Shown: positions 31,001 through 43,092 of the stretch, piece by piece
Layout: every line of letters starts with the position of its first letter
Position numbering within the stretch: the first letter of the stretch is position 1
Assembly: GCA_025890175.1 (NCBI GenBank)
Contig: JANPYM010000007.1
Location: forward strand, 1,046,487 to 1,110,486
Length of the DNA: 64,000 nt
Direction of reading: 5' to 3'
From: Ciborinia camelliae
Lineage: Eukaryota; Ascomycota; Leotiomycetes; Helotiales; Sclerotiniaceae
Position numbers and translations under genes: made by a program
Notes under the pieces: generated by a model
Told to the model about the DNA's origin: nothing
The model's database searches: none
What the model saw: the letters and a program-made list of their open reading frames with translations, nothing else

Positions 31001-34000
31001 AACCCTGGTGCTGGAAGGACAATCTCAAAAATCCTTGACAATTTTCCCACACTCAGCGTTGAAGCCGAGATCGCACCTCTAAATAGAGATGTTTTGAGAA
31101 TTCGTCTTTATCTTACGCCTGAATTCAAGTGGAATGATCGTCATAATGGCACGTCAGAGAGTTATTGGATCTGGGTTGAGAACTCAGAGACCTCTGAAAT
31201 TTACCATCATGAGTTTTTCATTCTCAATCGAAAGAAGTTATACGACGACCATGAACTTAGTTTCACTATCCCATTATCCGATCCACTCCCTACCCAGATC
31301 TATGTGAGGGCAGTTTCTGATAGATGGTTAGGTGCAGAAACAGTGTACCCAATTTCTTTCCAACATTTGATTAGACCTGACACCGAGAGTGTGTATACCG
31401 ATCTTTTGAATCTCCAACCTCTACCTATTACCGCTCTCAAGAACCCGGCGTTGGAAGAGATCTATGGCAAACGTTTCCAATTCTTCAATCCTATGCAAAC
31501 TCAGATCTTTCATACATTATATCATACACCAGCAAACGTACTTCTCGGGTCACCAACTGGATCTGGTAAAACTATTGCCTGTGAGTTGGCTATGTGGTGG
31601 GCATTCCGAGAGAAACCTGGCTCTAAAGTTGTCTATATTGCCCCAATGAAAGCACTTGTTCGCGAGCGAGTTAAAGATTGGGGGGCTCGATTAACAAAAC
31701 AGATGGGCTTGAAATTAGTTGAATTGACTGGTGACAATACACCTGATACACGAACTATTCGAGATGCGGACATCATCATCACTACTCCCGAAAAGTGGGA
31801 TGGTATCAGTCGTTCGTGGACCACAAGAGGTTACGTAAGACAAGTCAGTTTGGTTATTATCGATGAAATCCATTTGCTTGGCGGAGATCGTGGTCCCATT
31901 CTGGAGATCATTGTTTCTCGTATGAATTATATTGCAACTCAGACTAATAGCTCGGTCAGACTTATGGGTATGTCAACTGCATGCGCCAACGCTATTGATT
32001 TAGGAAATTGGCTTGGTGTCAAGGAAGGTTTGTTTAACTTCAGACATTCCGTTCGACCTGTTCCATTAGAGATCTTCATCGATGGTTTCCCAGAAGTTCG
32101 TGGCTTTTGTCCACTGATGCAATCTATGAACAGGCCGACTTTCTTGGCTATCAAAACCCACAGTCCAGACAAACCAGTAATTGTCTTTGTTGCTTCTCGA
32201 AGACAAACACGTTTAACCGCTAAGGATTTGATTAACTTCTGTGGTATGGAAGATAACCCTCGTCGATTTGTCAAAATGTCTGAGGATGATCTTCAATTGA
32301 ATCTTGCTCGAGTCAAAGATGATGCTTTAAAAGAGGCTCTGAGTTTTGGCATCGGTCTGCATCATGCCGGTTTGGTTGAATCCGATCGTTCTTTGGCCGA
32401 AGAACTATTTGCCAACAACAAAATCCAGATCCTTGTAGCAACATCCACTTTAGCATGGGGTGTCAATCTTCCAGCTCATCTAGTTGTTGTAAAGGGTACT
32501 CAGTTCTTTGATGCTAAGACTGAAGGATATAAAGATATGGACTTGACAGATGTTCTACAAATGTTGGGTCGCGCTGGACGTCCCCAGTTCGATACTTCAG
32601 GAATTGCTCGTATCTTCACTCAAGATTCAAAGAAAGCATTCTATAAACATTTCCTACATACAGGTTTCCCTGTAGAATCATCTCTTCACAACGTCCTAGA
32701 CAACCATCTTGGCGCCGAAGTATCCGCAGAAACAATCACCACCAAACAGGACGCTCTAGACTATCTTACCTGGACATTCTTTTTCCGACGTCTCCACAAA
32801 AATCCCTCGTATTATGGTCTCGAAATCTCCGCCGAAGAACACAATACCATCGCAGCTCAACAGATGGCTAATGACTACATGATCTCCATGGTTGACAAAT
32901 CTCTAGAAGAACTCGCCAAATCCAAATGTCTCGAACTTTATCCTAATGGTAACATAGATTTTACCCCCCTCGGAAAGATTATGTCCTACTATTACCTCTC
33001 CCACCAAACCATTCGTCACCTCGTCACCCACGCTAAACCCAATGCTTCTTTCCGTGACGTACTTTCCTGGATGTCCTCCGCAACCGAATACGATGAGCTC
33101 CCCGTCCGCCATAACGAAGATCTCATTAACATCGAACTCTCCAAGAACTTGCCTCTCCCAGCAGACGCAGCACATTTCAATGGTCTCCCTATGTGGGACC
33201 CTCACGTGAAAGCATTCTTGCTACTACAAGCTCACATGAGTAGAATCGACCTACCCATCTCCGATTACGTAGGTGATCAAACTAGTGTGCTCGATCAAGC
33301 TATTCGTATCATCCAAGCTAGCATCGATGTTCTCACCGAGATGGGATACCTGTCAAGCGTAATGCAAATGATTACTCTACTCCAATGTATCAAATCGGCC
33401 CGTTGGCCCGAAGACCACGCACTTTCGATTTTCCCCGGGGTCCCCGCAGATTACAACCCTGCAGCAGGCACAAAACAAAAACAAGATACCATACCTAACT
33501 CCCTCCAACAATTCTCCGCACTTTCTCAAAACGCCTATCAAGATCTTAAGAGTGCTCTACAAATCCCTAGTAGAACAATGCAGGCATTTGAAAAAGCAGC
33601 AAACATGATACCAAACTTGAAAGTTGAGGTGCAGAATGTTACGGCGCTGAAGATGGATGTGGTGGTTAGGAGAATCAATGGATTAATGGATAAGGAGGGG
33701 AAAATGTATGCACCTAGGTTTCCGAAGAGTCAGATTGAGAGCTGGTTTGTGCTGCTTTGTACAAAGGGGAGCGATGAAGTCGCGGCTATTAAGAGATTGG
33801 GTTGGAGTGCGACCAAATCTAAAGGCAAGGGAAATGATGATGGGGGCGAAAAACAAAATAATGGGGTTCTAGGCGTGGGTGTTAAGCCGATAGCGAAAGC
33901 TACGCTTAAATTTCCGGGCACGGATGAGGGTGAGGAGGGGAATGTATTGGATGGGAGGATTTACGATGTCTGGGTTGTTAGTGATGGGTATCGGGGGCTC

Positions 34001-34081
34001 GTTCATAAAGTGGAGGGGGTGAAGGTTCCGGATGTTATGAAGGTGAAGGCTGGGGATGAGGGGAAGGGGAAGGGCGTTTGA
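28043..34081 (+). CDS. SLH1: Slh1/ASCC3-type double-cassette Ski2-like RNA helicase
   Basis: A single uninterrupted frame of 2,012 residues. It has the Brr2/ASCC3 architecture: two helicase cassettes, each followed by a winged-helix and Sec63-like module. Cassette 1 has motif I APTGAGKT (about 310-317) and DEVH (432-435), with GRAGRPQFQ later; cassette 2 has GSPTGSGKT (about 1169-1177), DEIH (1274-1277) and GRAGRPQFD. Both catalytic sites look intact. The N terminus has an acidic D/E/S run (about 45-85). Length (yeast Slh1 1,967) and motif I sequence fit Slh1/ASCC3 better than spliceosomal Brr2. Slh1 is the helicase of the ribosome-quality-control trigger (RQT) complex that splits stalled ribosomes. 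The C terminus carries a low-complexity K/G-rich tail (KAGDEGKGKGV). Confidence 0.93.
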   Translation: MSPSTLDSAEVQWQAQLAAMKNALAELNLPQKSTNGETKSYDIDVDFDFDDDDEFTSGNSGDDVWDFISDEDNDLSSSDDNEDFPSLSDSAGAGSYGPQWLKTKCMEIAQRRQGLSGNDLQEQILAILASDSGEEELQSTLIDMIGFDDIEFAIEVISHRKDIIAASRSVGTRDDGIFTGKLQTRKEREAALRQRDYEHKHAALGPALNRDEERYPHVYKSHHAGNILDSRGKKYALPMGSERTEHERYSEYTVPAGKVGTLGAGRRLVEISEMDGLCKKTFKGYKTLNRMQSLVYPVAYKTSENMLICAPTGAGKTDAAMLTILHAIGENVSPHPSENPESSDFVVNFEDFKIVYVAPMKALAAEITQKLGSRLAWLGIQVREFTGDMHLTKKEIVQTQIIVTTPEKWDVVTRKGTGDTELVQKVRLLIIDEVHMLHDDRGSVLESLVARTERQVESTQSLIRIVGLSATLPNYIDVADFLKVNRYAGLFYFDASFRPVPLEQHFIGVKGKAGTRQSRENIDTTAFEKVRDMLELNHQVMVFVHSRKDTFNTAKMLFEKAIEQVCIDLFDPSNHPQYEAAVKDMKSSRGRELRELLPKGIGIHHAGMARSDRNLMERLFGSGVLKVLCCTATLAWGVNLPAAAVVIKGTQVYSAQDGKFIDLGILDVLQIFGRAGRPQFQDTGIGMICTTADKLDHYLQAVTSQVPIESRFSKHLVDNLNAEIGLGTVTSIPEAVAWLGYSYLFVRMKRDPLTYGIDWAEHRDDPNLVQRRRQLCIQAAKTLQQSQMIIFNETTEELRSKDVGRIASQFYVLHTSIQIFNTMMKPQSSEADVLTMISMSGEFDQIQSRDNESKELTSLREDFSPCQVKGGTDSSQAKTNILLQSYISRAHLEDFALANDANYVAQQSARICRALFMIALNRRWGHQCLVLLSLCKSIEKRIWPFQHPLHQFELAKPILNQLDAKENLSIETLKEMDAAEIGAMVHNPGAGRTISKILDNFPTLSVEAEIAPLNRDVLRIRLYLTPEFKWNDRHNGTSESYWIWVENSETSEIYHHEFFILNRKKLYDDHELSFTIPLSDPLPTQIYVRAVSDRWLGAETVYPISFQHLIRPDTESVYTDLLNLQPLPITALKNPALEEIYGKRFQFFNPMQTQIFHTLYHTPANVLLGSPTGSGKTIACELAMWWAFREKPGSKVVYIAPMKALVRERVKDWGARLTKQMGLKLVELTGDNTPDTRTIRDADIIITTPEKWDGISRSWTTRGYVRQVSLVIIDEIHLLGGDRGPILEIIVSRMNYIATQTNSSVRLMGMSTACANAIDLGNWLGVKEGLFNFRHSVRPVPLEIFIDGFPEVRGFCPLMQSMNRPTFLAIKTHSPDKPVIVFVASRRQTRLTAKDLINFCGMEDNPRRFVKMSEDDLQLNLARVKDDALKEALSFGIGLHHAGLVESDRSLAEELFANNKIQILVATSTLAWGVNLPAHLVVVKGTQFFDAKTEGYKDMDLTDVLQMLGRAGRPQFDTSGIARIFTQDSKKAFYKHFLHTGFPVESSLHNVLDNHLGAEVSAETITTKQDALDYLTWTFFFRRLHKNPSYYGLEISAEEHNTIAAQQMANDYMISMVDKSLEELAKSKCLELYPNGNIDFTPLGKIMSYYYLSHQTIRHLVTHAKPNASFRDVLSWMSSATEYDELPVRHNEDLINIELSKNLPLPADAAHFNGLPMWDPHVKAFLLLQAHMSRIDLPISDYVGDQTSVLDQAIRIIQASIDVLTEMGYLSSVMQMITLLQCIKSARWPEDHALSIFPGVPADYNPAAGTKQKQDTIPNSLQQFSALSQNAYQDLKSALQIPSRTMQAFEKAANMIPNLKVEVQNVTALKMDVVVRRINGLMDKEGKMYAPRFPKSQIESWFVLLCTKGSDEVAAIKRLGWSATKSKGKGNDDGGEKQNNGVLGVGVKPIAKATLKFPGTDEGEEGNVLDGRIYDVWVVSDGYRGLVHKVEGVKVPDVMKVKAGDEGKGKGV

Positions 34082-35897
34082 AGCTGTGGAAGGGGTAGAG
34101 AATGAGTGATGGGAGATGAGTGATATGAATAGAATAGTGGGAAAGAAGTATAATAATACTAGGTACCTATACACATTATCTACAAGATAATACAATACAT
34201 GATATTTTATATTAACAAAGACTTTAACTTTATATTGTAATTAGAAGCTCTAAGTAGTTGCGTGAATAGAATGAACATGATTGAAAAGAAATGGGAAATG
34301 GAATTGTATAGTAGGTAGGCAGTTAGTGAATATGCAGCGTGGTGGTGAAAACTTGAATGCAATGGAATGGTTGTGTGTGTTGGGGACCGGGATGGGTAGA
34401 GAGCATGGATGGAAGGAAGTAGGATTAGATGGAGATGGGGTGGAACTTGTGGGAGGGAAAGTAGAAGCATAGAAGGGAATGAACTTGAAGATGATGAGAG
34501 TGAATCAGATAGAGGTGAACTTAAATTGATAGAAGTGAAAGTGGGAAGGTCAAGGGAGATGGTGAGAGGGGCCCCATTCGATGGGCCCGGGGGTGGGTTG
34601 GTAGAAGTGAATGCAATATAAATAAATAAGTAGGTATGTATATATTTCCAATTTCATTCATCTATAAATCCCATCTGCAGGATACCGTACCGATTTCAAG
34701 TTCAAGTTAATGAAGTTGTAAAATAGTATTTTAGGTATAATTATTCTTTCATCTCCTCTCTATTCTATTCTCTATATCCCTATCTCTACTCTCATCTATC
34801 ATCTACTCTACTCTACTCTACTATACCCTATTCTATTCTATGCTCTACCAGCTCCTTTCATTCCTCTTCCTCTTCCTCTTTAACCCTGAAACCCCAAATC
34901 ATCAAAAACAACCTGGAAACTGTTTAATCTCGCTAGCATCTCTAAACGAGTAAATCGAATCGAATCAAATCAAATCAAATCAATCAAATCAAAGTTCAAG
35001 CAAAACAAAACCAAAATATGGTATAAGAAAGAGCTTTCAAAGCCCTTACCACTCACTCACTATCCAACCTAAACCAACCCAACCGAACCCAGAAACAAAC
35101 GCCAACCACGCTGGTTGTAAGGTTACCAATCCAAGATCAAATTTTACACCAAGCGCCCAATCGAATTTCGTATACCCGGAAAGCCGTGCCCTGCCGTGCC
35201 CTGTCCCTTTTCTGTGTACGGTTTTGTGTGTATGTATGCGTGATGTATATTGTAAGTAATGTAAAAATAAAAAATAAGGAATGCATCGGCTATTTGTATC
35301 CGAGATGGAACGAGATGCGATACGATGCGATGCGACTTCCGGAGTGTGTTGCAGATGGAAATGTAAGGTGAAAAAGGGTGAGGTTGATCTTCCTGCGTTT
35401 CCGGCCATTTCCGTGCCATTGCCCGATGGTGCAAAAAGGCGAATGTGCGGCATGGTGAACAGATGTGGGATGCGAACGTGCAGTAATTTTCGTAACATGG
35501 CGTCGTGTAAGTGTGGACGTGCAATGCATGCAATGCTCCTTCTTTCCTTCTTCTCGACCACAAATGAAAATATTAATAAATATATAACAAATCCCAAGTC
35601 GAATCATGGCCCATATCAAATCAAGCCTCCATAACAACGCCCATCTCACTCCTCCTATGCTGATGTTCACTCCCCATCCCCGTCCTCGGACTTACGCTCG
35701 ACAACCTTCCCTTCTTCTCCTCCCACTGACTATTGTCCAGCCCCGGACTTCCTCTGCTTCCCTTCATCATTGGTTCCACTCTATCCCTACTACTTACTAT
35801 TCATCCCATGTGCACTCCCCGGCCCCCATTGTTCGCCCACCCCCGGAACAACCACTCGAGCAGGCGTTGAAGGTTGGAAGCTCTGTTTGACTTTAAT
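34082..35897. other. 1.8 kb convergent intergenic region
   Basis: Lies between the 3' ends of SLH1 and the next minus-strand gene. It is low complexity in several places: (CTCTA)n near 34,795-34,835, (CTCTTCC)n near 34,862-34,880 and (AAATC)n near 34,955-34,992. Overlapping frames of 60-180 codons occur on both strands near 35,050-35,680 but they shadow one another and show no family resemblance. Confidence 0.5.
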
Positions 35898-38793
35898 TTA
35901 TCCATGTGAATGTGAGCCACCGGTAGAAATCCCGATTCCCCTCAAATTACTTCCACTCTGGCTCTTTGCGGAAGATAACCCTCCGCCGCGCATACTTAAT
36001 GGCAATCCTTTTTTCTCCGTTCCTTCTTCAATCGTGACGATTCTTTTCCCAATTCCAGGTCCGGCTGAAACGGGACTTTGTTCACTTTGGCGATCGGAAG
36101 GGCTGTTCATACCAGGAGACCGATCACGAGGGTTTCGTTTGGAAATTGTACCGCTGGTTGTGATGGGGATGAGCAATCGGCGTTGTTGGCGCGAAACGGA
36201 GATTTGACGAGCGATGGACAAGCCTGCCGCAGTTTCGAGACGCTTTTGTTCGGGGTCGCGGGAGCGGGAACCTGGGACGTGGAGAGTTTCGTCTATTTGA
36301 ACGTTGAGGAGAGATGGGGCTATAGAGCAGGTAGATGCTTGTTTTTGATGAATATTGTACGACGCCTCTGGTTTTGGTTTGGAAGAAGGGGTTCTGACTG
36401 CGATGGAGGTGGAGCGTTTGGGATAGGGAGATACCGGGGGAGTGTTTTTACGTGGTAAGGAGGAATTGGTTGAAGAGAGGTTGGAGCAAGTCATTGGTGA
36501 TTTTTGAAGCGTGGGGCGAGGTGAGATGGCCGAGACGAGGGATTCACTCGAGGACTTTTGAATGGAAGGTCTTAATGATGATGATGATGCGAGTATAGGC
36601 TTAAAATCTTGGTTTTCGGATATATGAGATTTGAGGATAGGGCGAGGTGTGGAGCCTGATGATCGAGTCGTGGTGTTAAATGCTGAAATTATTGGTCGTG
36701 GTCCAGCAGAAGCAGATTTAACGGGAAGTTTTGTCTCTTTATCCTTTTGGGGAGGTTGGGGAGGTCGAATGTTTGTTGGTGATATTTTCCTAGAATCTCT
36801 TTCTTTCACATTTTCTTCCTCGGACATTGGAATTGTGCTTTTGAGTACACCACCTGGTATGCTTGAGAATGATGCAGTAGAGTGTGATGATGATACAGTA
36901 CTAGCCTCGCTGGTCGTAGATCCAGAAACCGAGGATGGGGCGCCGTGGTTTTGTTTCTTAGAGTTTACCATATGCCACGTTAATTGATTTCCTTCAAACT
37001 TCGATTTAGTTGCTGTTAATGGCGATGCGCTGTTCAAGTCTTCTTTATCTTGATCATTTATTGAATGTGCATTGCCTTCTGGTTCTTCGGTGGAGGATGG
37101 CGATAGAAATTGGGATTTTTCGGGTGACCATGTACGAGCCGTTTGGAGTTGACGCCTTGATCCCGGAGACGATCTTTCTGACTGTTCACGTGGTTTTTTG
37201 GTAGATGTGCTCGATGAATAATCTGTATGTTCGTGTTCGTGCCGGCCGGTAGGTCTTCCGTTATCGAATGCAAGATCGGCGTGTTGATTATTATCTAAGC
37301 CTAGTGCAAATGAAGGTCTAGAAGGTGAGTGGCCGGCGGGAGAGGTATTAGATCTATGTAGCGACATCTCTTTTTGTGTTGGCAAGTTTTCATGATTGCA
37401 TTGTCCTGTGGGTGTGTTTGGGAAGAGAGATAATGATGGGATATTGTGATATGATTGTGGTGAGATAGTCATATGTTTTGAGACAGCTTTTGTACGAGCC
37501 TCGAGTTCTGCTTCCTAATTTGGAGTATTAGCGCAATTCAGATGCAATAGAAAGTTATCAAACCTTTGTAGCAAGTTCTTGTTCCACATTCTTAAGTCTA
37601 TCCAGTGTTGCTTGGCGTCTTTCAAGTAACGGAGAAGTGGTAGTAGAAGGGCTTGGTAAAATATCCCCAAACATAACACTGTATCTTTCCATTGCAACTG
37701 CAGGAAGTGCAATATCAAGCTTTGGTCTTTCGAGCGACACTTTAGGATAGGATTGTAGAACTTCTACTTCAATAGGACCTTGACCATGAAATTCTGGAGT
37801 GCCTGCCTCAATAGTTGTTGAAGTTGAAGCTTGAAATGGATGCTGGCCTTGATCATGAATGTCTGGTGGTCCTGCCTGAATAGTTGTTGAAGTTGAAGCT
37901 TTGAATGGATGCTGATCTTGACCATGATCTGGTGGCCCTGCCTGAATAGTTGTTGAAGTTGAAGCTTTGTATGGATGCTGATCTTGACCATGATCTGGTG
38001 GTCCTGCATGAATAGTTGTTGAAGTTGAAGCTTTGAATGGATGCTGTAAGGCAGGTGTTATGGGTGCCGTTTGCGCTCTTTTAATATCAGATTTCTTGCC
38101 TGTTTTACAAGAAATTGAACGACCACGAGATCTACCAGTACACTTGGCCTCTGGGGAAGAAAGATCGATCGTTGGGATCTCTTGTTGTGACTCGGGTTTA
38201 AATTGATAGAACGTGGTAGGTGTTTGAGGAACCTTCTTATTTCCAAATAATCCAAACCACTTCCGGCCCTTCTTGTGCTTCGCGGCAACAGCAGAATCAT
38301 CATAATGAGACGTGTCATCCATCATATTAGAAGTACTGGTTTCTATTTCGAATGTCTTTTGAACTTGTGGCCAGTTTTCGGGTGGACAAGCGGAACTTCC
38401 AAGTGCCGTACCAATCTCAGCTCCACCAACGTTGGGATGAACAGTCCTACTTTTCTCGATAGACTCAGGGCTGTAGGTTAAAGATTCTACAATTTGGGGA
38501 ACAACTGGTGAGGGTGGGCGTCGATTTGAAGGTAAAGGGAAGTTATCAAAACTGGGTCCATCCTTCCCATGTGCTCTCAAGGGATTGAAGAATAGATCGT
38601 CCCGTGTTTCCCTCTTGTCGGTATTGGATCTACTTGGAAGATTTCCTGTCGATTTCTTTGTTCCACCCGAGGTAGATGGTCTAACCCTGGCCTGTGCATC
38701 ATCTGTAACACGCAGTGAAGCAGTAGAGGCTGTTACATCTCGACCTTTAAAACGGGACATCACCGACTTCGACCTACTAATGTTCTTCGACAT
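35898..38793 (-). CDS. large disordered protein with tandem HPF-KASTSTT repeats, function unknown
   Basis: Two exons (37564-38793 and 35898-37514) with a 49-nt intron (donor GTTTGA, acceptor AATTAG, branch-like GCTAAT) encode 948 residues. The protein is highly enriched in S, T, P, R and K and probably disordered. Residues about 250-340 contain four copies of a 22-23 residue unit with core ASTSTTI.AG.P(D/E). An aromatic-basic patch (KKGRKWFGLFGNKK) occurs just before them, and a possible coiled coil (LLERRQATLDRLKNVEQELATK) crosses the splice junction into EAELEARTKAVSK. The C terminus is glycine-rich (SMRGGGLSSAKSQ). No enzymatic domain is visible. It resembles fungal cell-cortex or signalling scaffolds in composition only; I do not name a function. 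Confidence 0.78.
37779..38046 (-). repeat. four tandem 66-69 bp coding repeats
   Basis: Four head-to-tail copies encode (L/D/G)QHP(F/Y)(K/Q)ASTSTTI.AG(P/T)P units. The two middle copies are nearly identical at DNA level, indicating recent duplication. All units keep the frame. Confidence 0.88.
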
Positions 38794-41700
38794 AGCTTCT
38801 TCCCGGGATGTGAGCGTGAACTTTCGAGCCTTTCCGAACCAATAAAACGGGTCTATATTGTTGATTGATGACGGAGTATGATGTTACTGATGAATATGGT
38901 GAAACGGGTATATATATTGAATATATTTTTCAAAAGAGTGGACAGGTCACACCAGGAAGACCCTTGAAATATGAGAACAAATCGCAATCGCGGAGAAGGA
39001 GAAAAAAAAGTCGAATAATCTTTACCGACAAGAGAAATCAAGACTAAATCGAAGATATGACAAAGAAGAGGAGAAAAGAATAACAGAAACGGTAAGGAAA
39101 ATGTTTATATGACTTATCTGTTAGTTGTATCACACATCTCTTTCAGCCCTGCAAGTTAGGTCAATATTGTGATTGTTTGAGGTAGATGGGACATTTAATT
39201 TGGAGATATGGAGAGGACAAGCACTAGGGGTTAATTTTGGAGAAGGCGAGGGAGGCCAAGCGAATGGACACACGGCAAAGGTATGACAACTTTGACAAGC
39301 ATAGCAGCCATATCAACTTACAAGTTAACAACTCTCGAGTCTCACGTATGTTCTATGTAGGTACCGGTAGTCAACCTTGAAGCAGTCCATTTGATCAGCT
39401 CCTAGGATACGTACGATAGGTGAAGACCTTCAGGCTTCAAGTGGCTTACAGGTTAGGGATTCTAGAAATAATGATTTGAGTGTTTTTAGACATGGAATAA
39501 GATTATCCAGATGATGTGGAGTCTAGATGATTTGTTCCTAAAATTCGAAGGTCCAGGGGATTTTATAGTTTAAGCAGGGGACTTTTTCCGTTCCGTACCA
39601 AACGATTGTTTTGACTGGGACGGACTAGAGATTCAGATGTTATTCTTATTCTGGAACTGTCAGAAGGTGAGATTTCAAACTGTTTTGGATATGAATATAC
39701 TGTACAGTATTTATATTTGGAAAGATAAATATGGTCGTAGGGTAACGTAATGGTTGTTGTTGTTGTTCTTGTTGTTATTGTTGCTCGATGTATCTTTTAA
39801 AGTTCTTACACCCGATGTCCTGTATTGATGATATCCGTGACTGTATAGGTAAGATTGACTGACCCCTGGCTAGGTTTGGTTGAGTGTGGTTGAAAAATGC
39901 TTGATGTGACCTGTGTCTTCCTTGTTGAATCTTGATTGAGGCTTTTAAGAATGTTAGCAGTGTGCCAGTCACGCAGTAGTGAAGAATCAAGACAAGCGAA
40001 TAGAATCGCGTATCAGAATCCCAGAAATGAGGACTAGGTTTGTTGTGGAGATATGGAGATGCATTTAATCTTACAATCCTCGTCATGATCCGATGATAAG
40101 ATGAAGATATACCTATTTTGCCAAAAAATGTTCTTATGAGGGTCTTTGGTGTGAACTTGTGAAGCTCGATTCTCGGATAAGATGAAGGGGCTCGAGACTC
40201 CGAGAGATAAATTGGACATCTAATGTATTATATATTATGTATGATCGCGTCTTTTGGAATAAATTTGCCAATAAATACTGTATTTAAATGATATAATGAT
40301 AGGTACCTATTAGATGTTTATTAGATATTTTGGATTTGCCTGTTTTGTTATATCGACGGCGACGAGTACTGGGTCTATACTCGTGGTCTATTCTCCGTAG
40401 TCCGTATACATCTAACACCTTTTATTGAAACAAAGAATTAATTATTGAGGAAAAGATCACCACAAACAACATCTTCGTATATATCAATAATCAATAATAA
40501 GCATCCCTTAATAAGATCTGCAATATCCAGGTGCCAGCCTGCCAGGGTCCTTAAGACAACGTAGTAGCCGGTATATATTATTCGCAAATGCAATCTGGCG
40601 GCGCGGTTTCTGCAGGATAATAATAATGAAGGTACCGGTAATTCCGTTACAGAATTCTACAACAGTGGTATTTTTTGTATTACCTAGTATTTCATATACC
40701 ACCGTATCATCTTTGCAAAAGTTATATTGTACCGGTACATTGTACACAGTACCTCCCTACCTACTCGTCGTACTGCGTACCACTCAATAATAATACGAGA
40801 GTCGAGACAAACTTCAATAAGGACTCAGGAGTTAGGAGTCAGGACTCAGGGGATCTTGTGAGTGGATATCCCAAAAACCTAGACCCGGCGATTTGATGAC
40901 GCTCTAGTGACGAAGCCATTGAAGCCGTTCTCACCGTTGAAACTTGAAACTTGAAAGACGACGATCAGATGTATATTTCGAAACGCCGCCCGATCGAGAA
41001 AATATATGGAGGCATGATACCATGATACCTAAGATGTGATATATATTTAAGTTGCTCGGTAGATTTGTACTGTAGGGCATTTCTCGTACGGTCCTCGAAT
41101 AGGTATTCTATCCATCTGGCGCTTAACGAAGTAGTACGGTACATATAGTACGGTATTACATATACGAGTACCGTACAGGTTCCTAAGTAGTTGTTAGAGA
41201 TGTATGTATGATATGGGATATCCTGGATATGGATATGATATGAATCCTAAATAAGACTCTTTCACCTACTTGGGGACAATACTATCGCCGCAGATTCGCC
41301 AGTATCCGTAATTGGGTTGGCAACTCCAGAATTGAAGCCCGATGAAATTAACAGCAATTTAAAAAGACTCTAGATCTAGAGACTATTTTGGACAATTTTC
41401 AAAATAGACCGATGGTCTGCCAAAGAGGAAATGAAGGAGATGAAGGAAATGAGAGAAAGTCTAATGACTAAGTAAGTACTTATTAGGTACCGGTACTATT
41501 TTGATGATATGGAGGCTCCAGCTGCCCAGCTGAATCCTGATTGCTGATGGAGTAAAAAGCCAATTCGGTCTTTCGGGACTGGGATTGTTAATTCCTGGGC
41601 ATTCGGGTAGGCTCGATCAGTTTCGATGTGTTTTGTTGGCTTCTGGAGGAAGGGCTACCCGTTGGTCTGTGATGTGACTGATGTGACTGATGTCACCAAT

Positions 41701-43092
41701 GTTGAAGATATAATAAGGTCGCTGTCATATCAATATTCTCACAAACTTAACTTTTTTTTGGGTACTCCGTTCTCCTATAATAATGGGATGGAGTTGAGTG
41801 CCACGTAAGTACGATCTGTGAAAGGACTTGAGAACAAATTTTCTGCCCTGTCAATATCATGCCATCCATATCCATGCTACCGCTACCGGTATGACATCTC
41901 ACAATGCAGTTATCTCTCACCGATGGGAGTTACCATCGGGCTTGCAGGTCAGTGCAGGTGAATGCAGGCGAGGGACTTTTGTGCAAATGTTTGAGCCATG
42001 CGTGTGCATGATATTCCTCCCGAGATACTGCAACTGTTGCTCTATTCAGATAGCTACCTTTTACTTATGCATAACATATGTATCATTGACAGGAGAGAGG
42101 CTTTCCCGCCTCGTTCGTTAAAGCTATAGCAGCTATAGCTATAGCTATACGTAGGTAGCTTTATAATACATAGCTCTAGGTAGGAGGTACATTAGGACAA
42201 CTGGTACCTTAAACTATTATCTTTTTATGAGACAATATGATACATAGATGCATTCTAAGATACTGTAACTACTTTCTTCATCACAGATTACAGCTTCACA
42301 TGGGATTGACAAAATCGTACATTATATCTATAGCTGTATGAGCACAGCTAAATATCATATCCTAATCCATTTAGGATCTTGGTTCTTTCATGAGAGCTTC
42401 ACAAAAACAAGCATCATCCTCTTCGCCACCACCACCACCGGTATGTATTCTGCTTTGACAGCGGGATGTTTCGTTTATAGCGGATATCTAAAGTTAGGTA
42501 GGTACCGGTAGGTAGGTAGGTAGTTGTCGCTTTCAGACTTGAGGTAAGATCCATACCTACCTAGCCAAGAGCGTCAGAAATTCACTTCTGCATTCAACGT
42601 CTCTACCTACCTAGGTATTCTGAATCATCTTCCTGATTTCATACATACCTTCATACATTACCTCACTCGCCGGTACCATTTTTGAGATCTTTTCTTTCTT
42701 CAAAGCATCTTCTCATACATAGCAACAACGACAACAACGACAACAACAATAACAACAAAAGAGGTATCCGTGGACCACTTTATTTATATGATTGCAGTCA
42801 AGACATCACACACCGCAAACAACAACTCACCATCCAACCCCACCAAAAAGAGTAGAGTCAGCCATCAAACTAAACAAGCGAGCCCGTAGTATGACTTACC
42901 AAAAATCTGGCAGGAACGATTTGATTTACCGTTCATTGACTTGTTACAGAAACATAAACTTAAACTGGAACCCCATCAAAATTTATCACAACTCAACGTC
43001 CCTTTACCTTAATCAATATCTTGTCATACTCAAATTATCGCAAGAATTCAATCCATCTTCATATCAACAAATATCAACAACAAATATACAAG
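38794..43092. other. 4.3 kb gene-poor region upstream of profilin
   Basis: Contains both divergent promoters. Microsatellites include (GTT)n near 39,751-39,783, (CAA)n near 42,721-42,758 and (GGTA/CCTA)n near 42,497-42,610; GGTACCGGTA-type palindromes are frequent (39,360; 40,630; 41,490; 42,500). Short frames are not convincing. Confidence 0.5.

Noticed and set aside
28043..34081. Identification as spliceosomal Brr2
   Set aside because: The total length, the motif I APTGAGKTDAAML and the N-terminal region fit Slh1/ASCC3 better. A tree would make this final.
35046..35890. Several overlapping 60-180 codon frames on both strands 3' of SLH1
   Set aside because: They overlap each other in conflicting frames, show no motifs and lie in a convergent 3' region.
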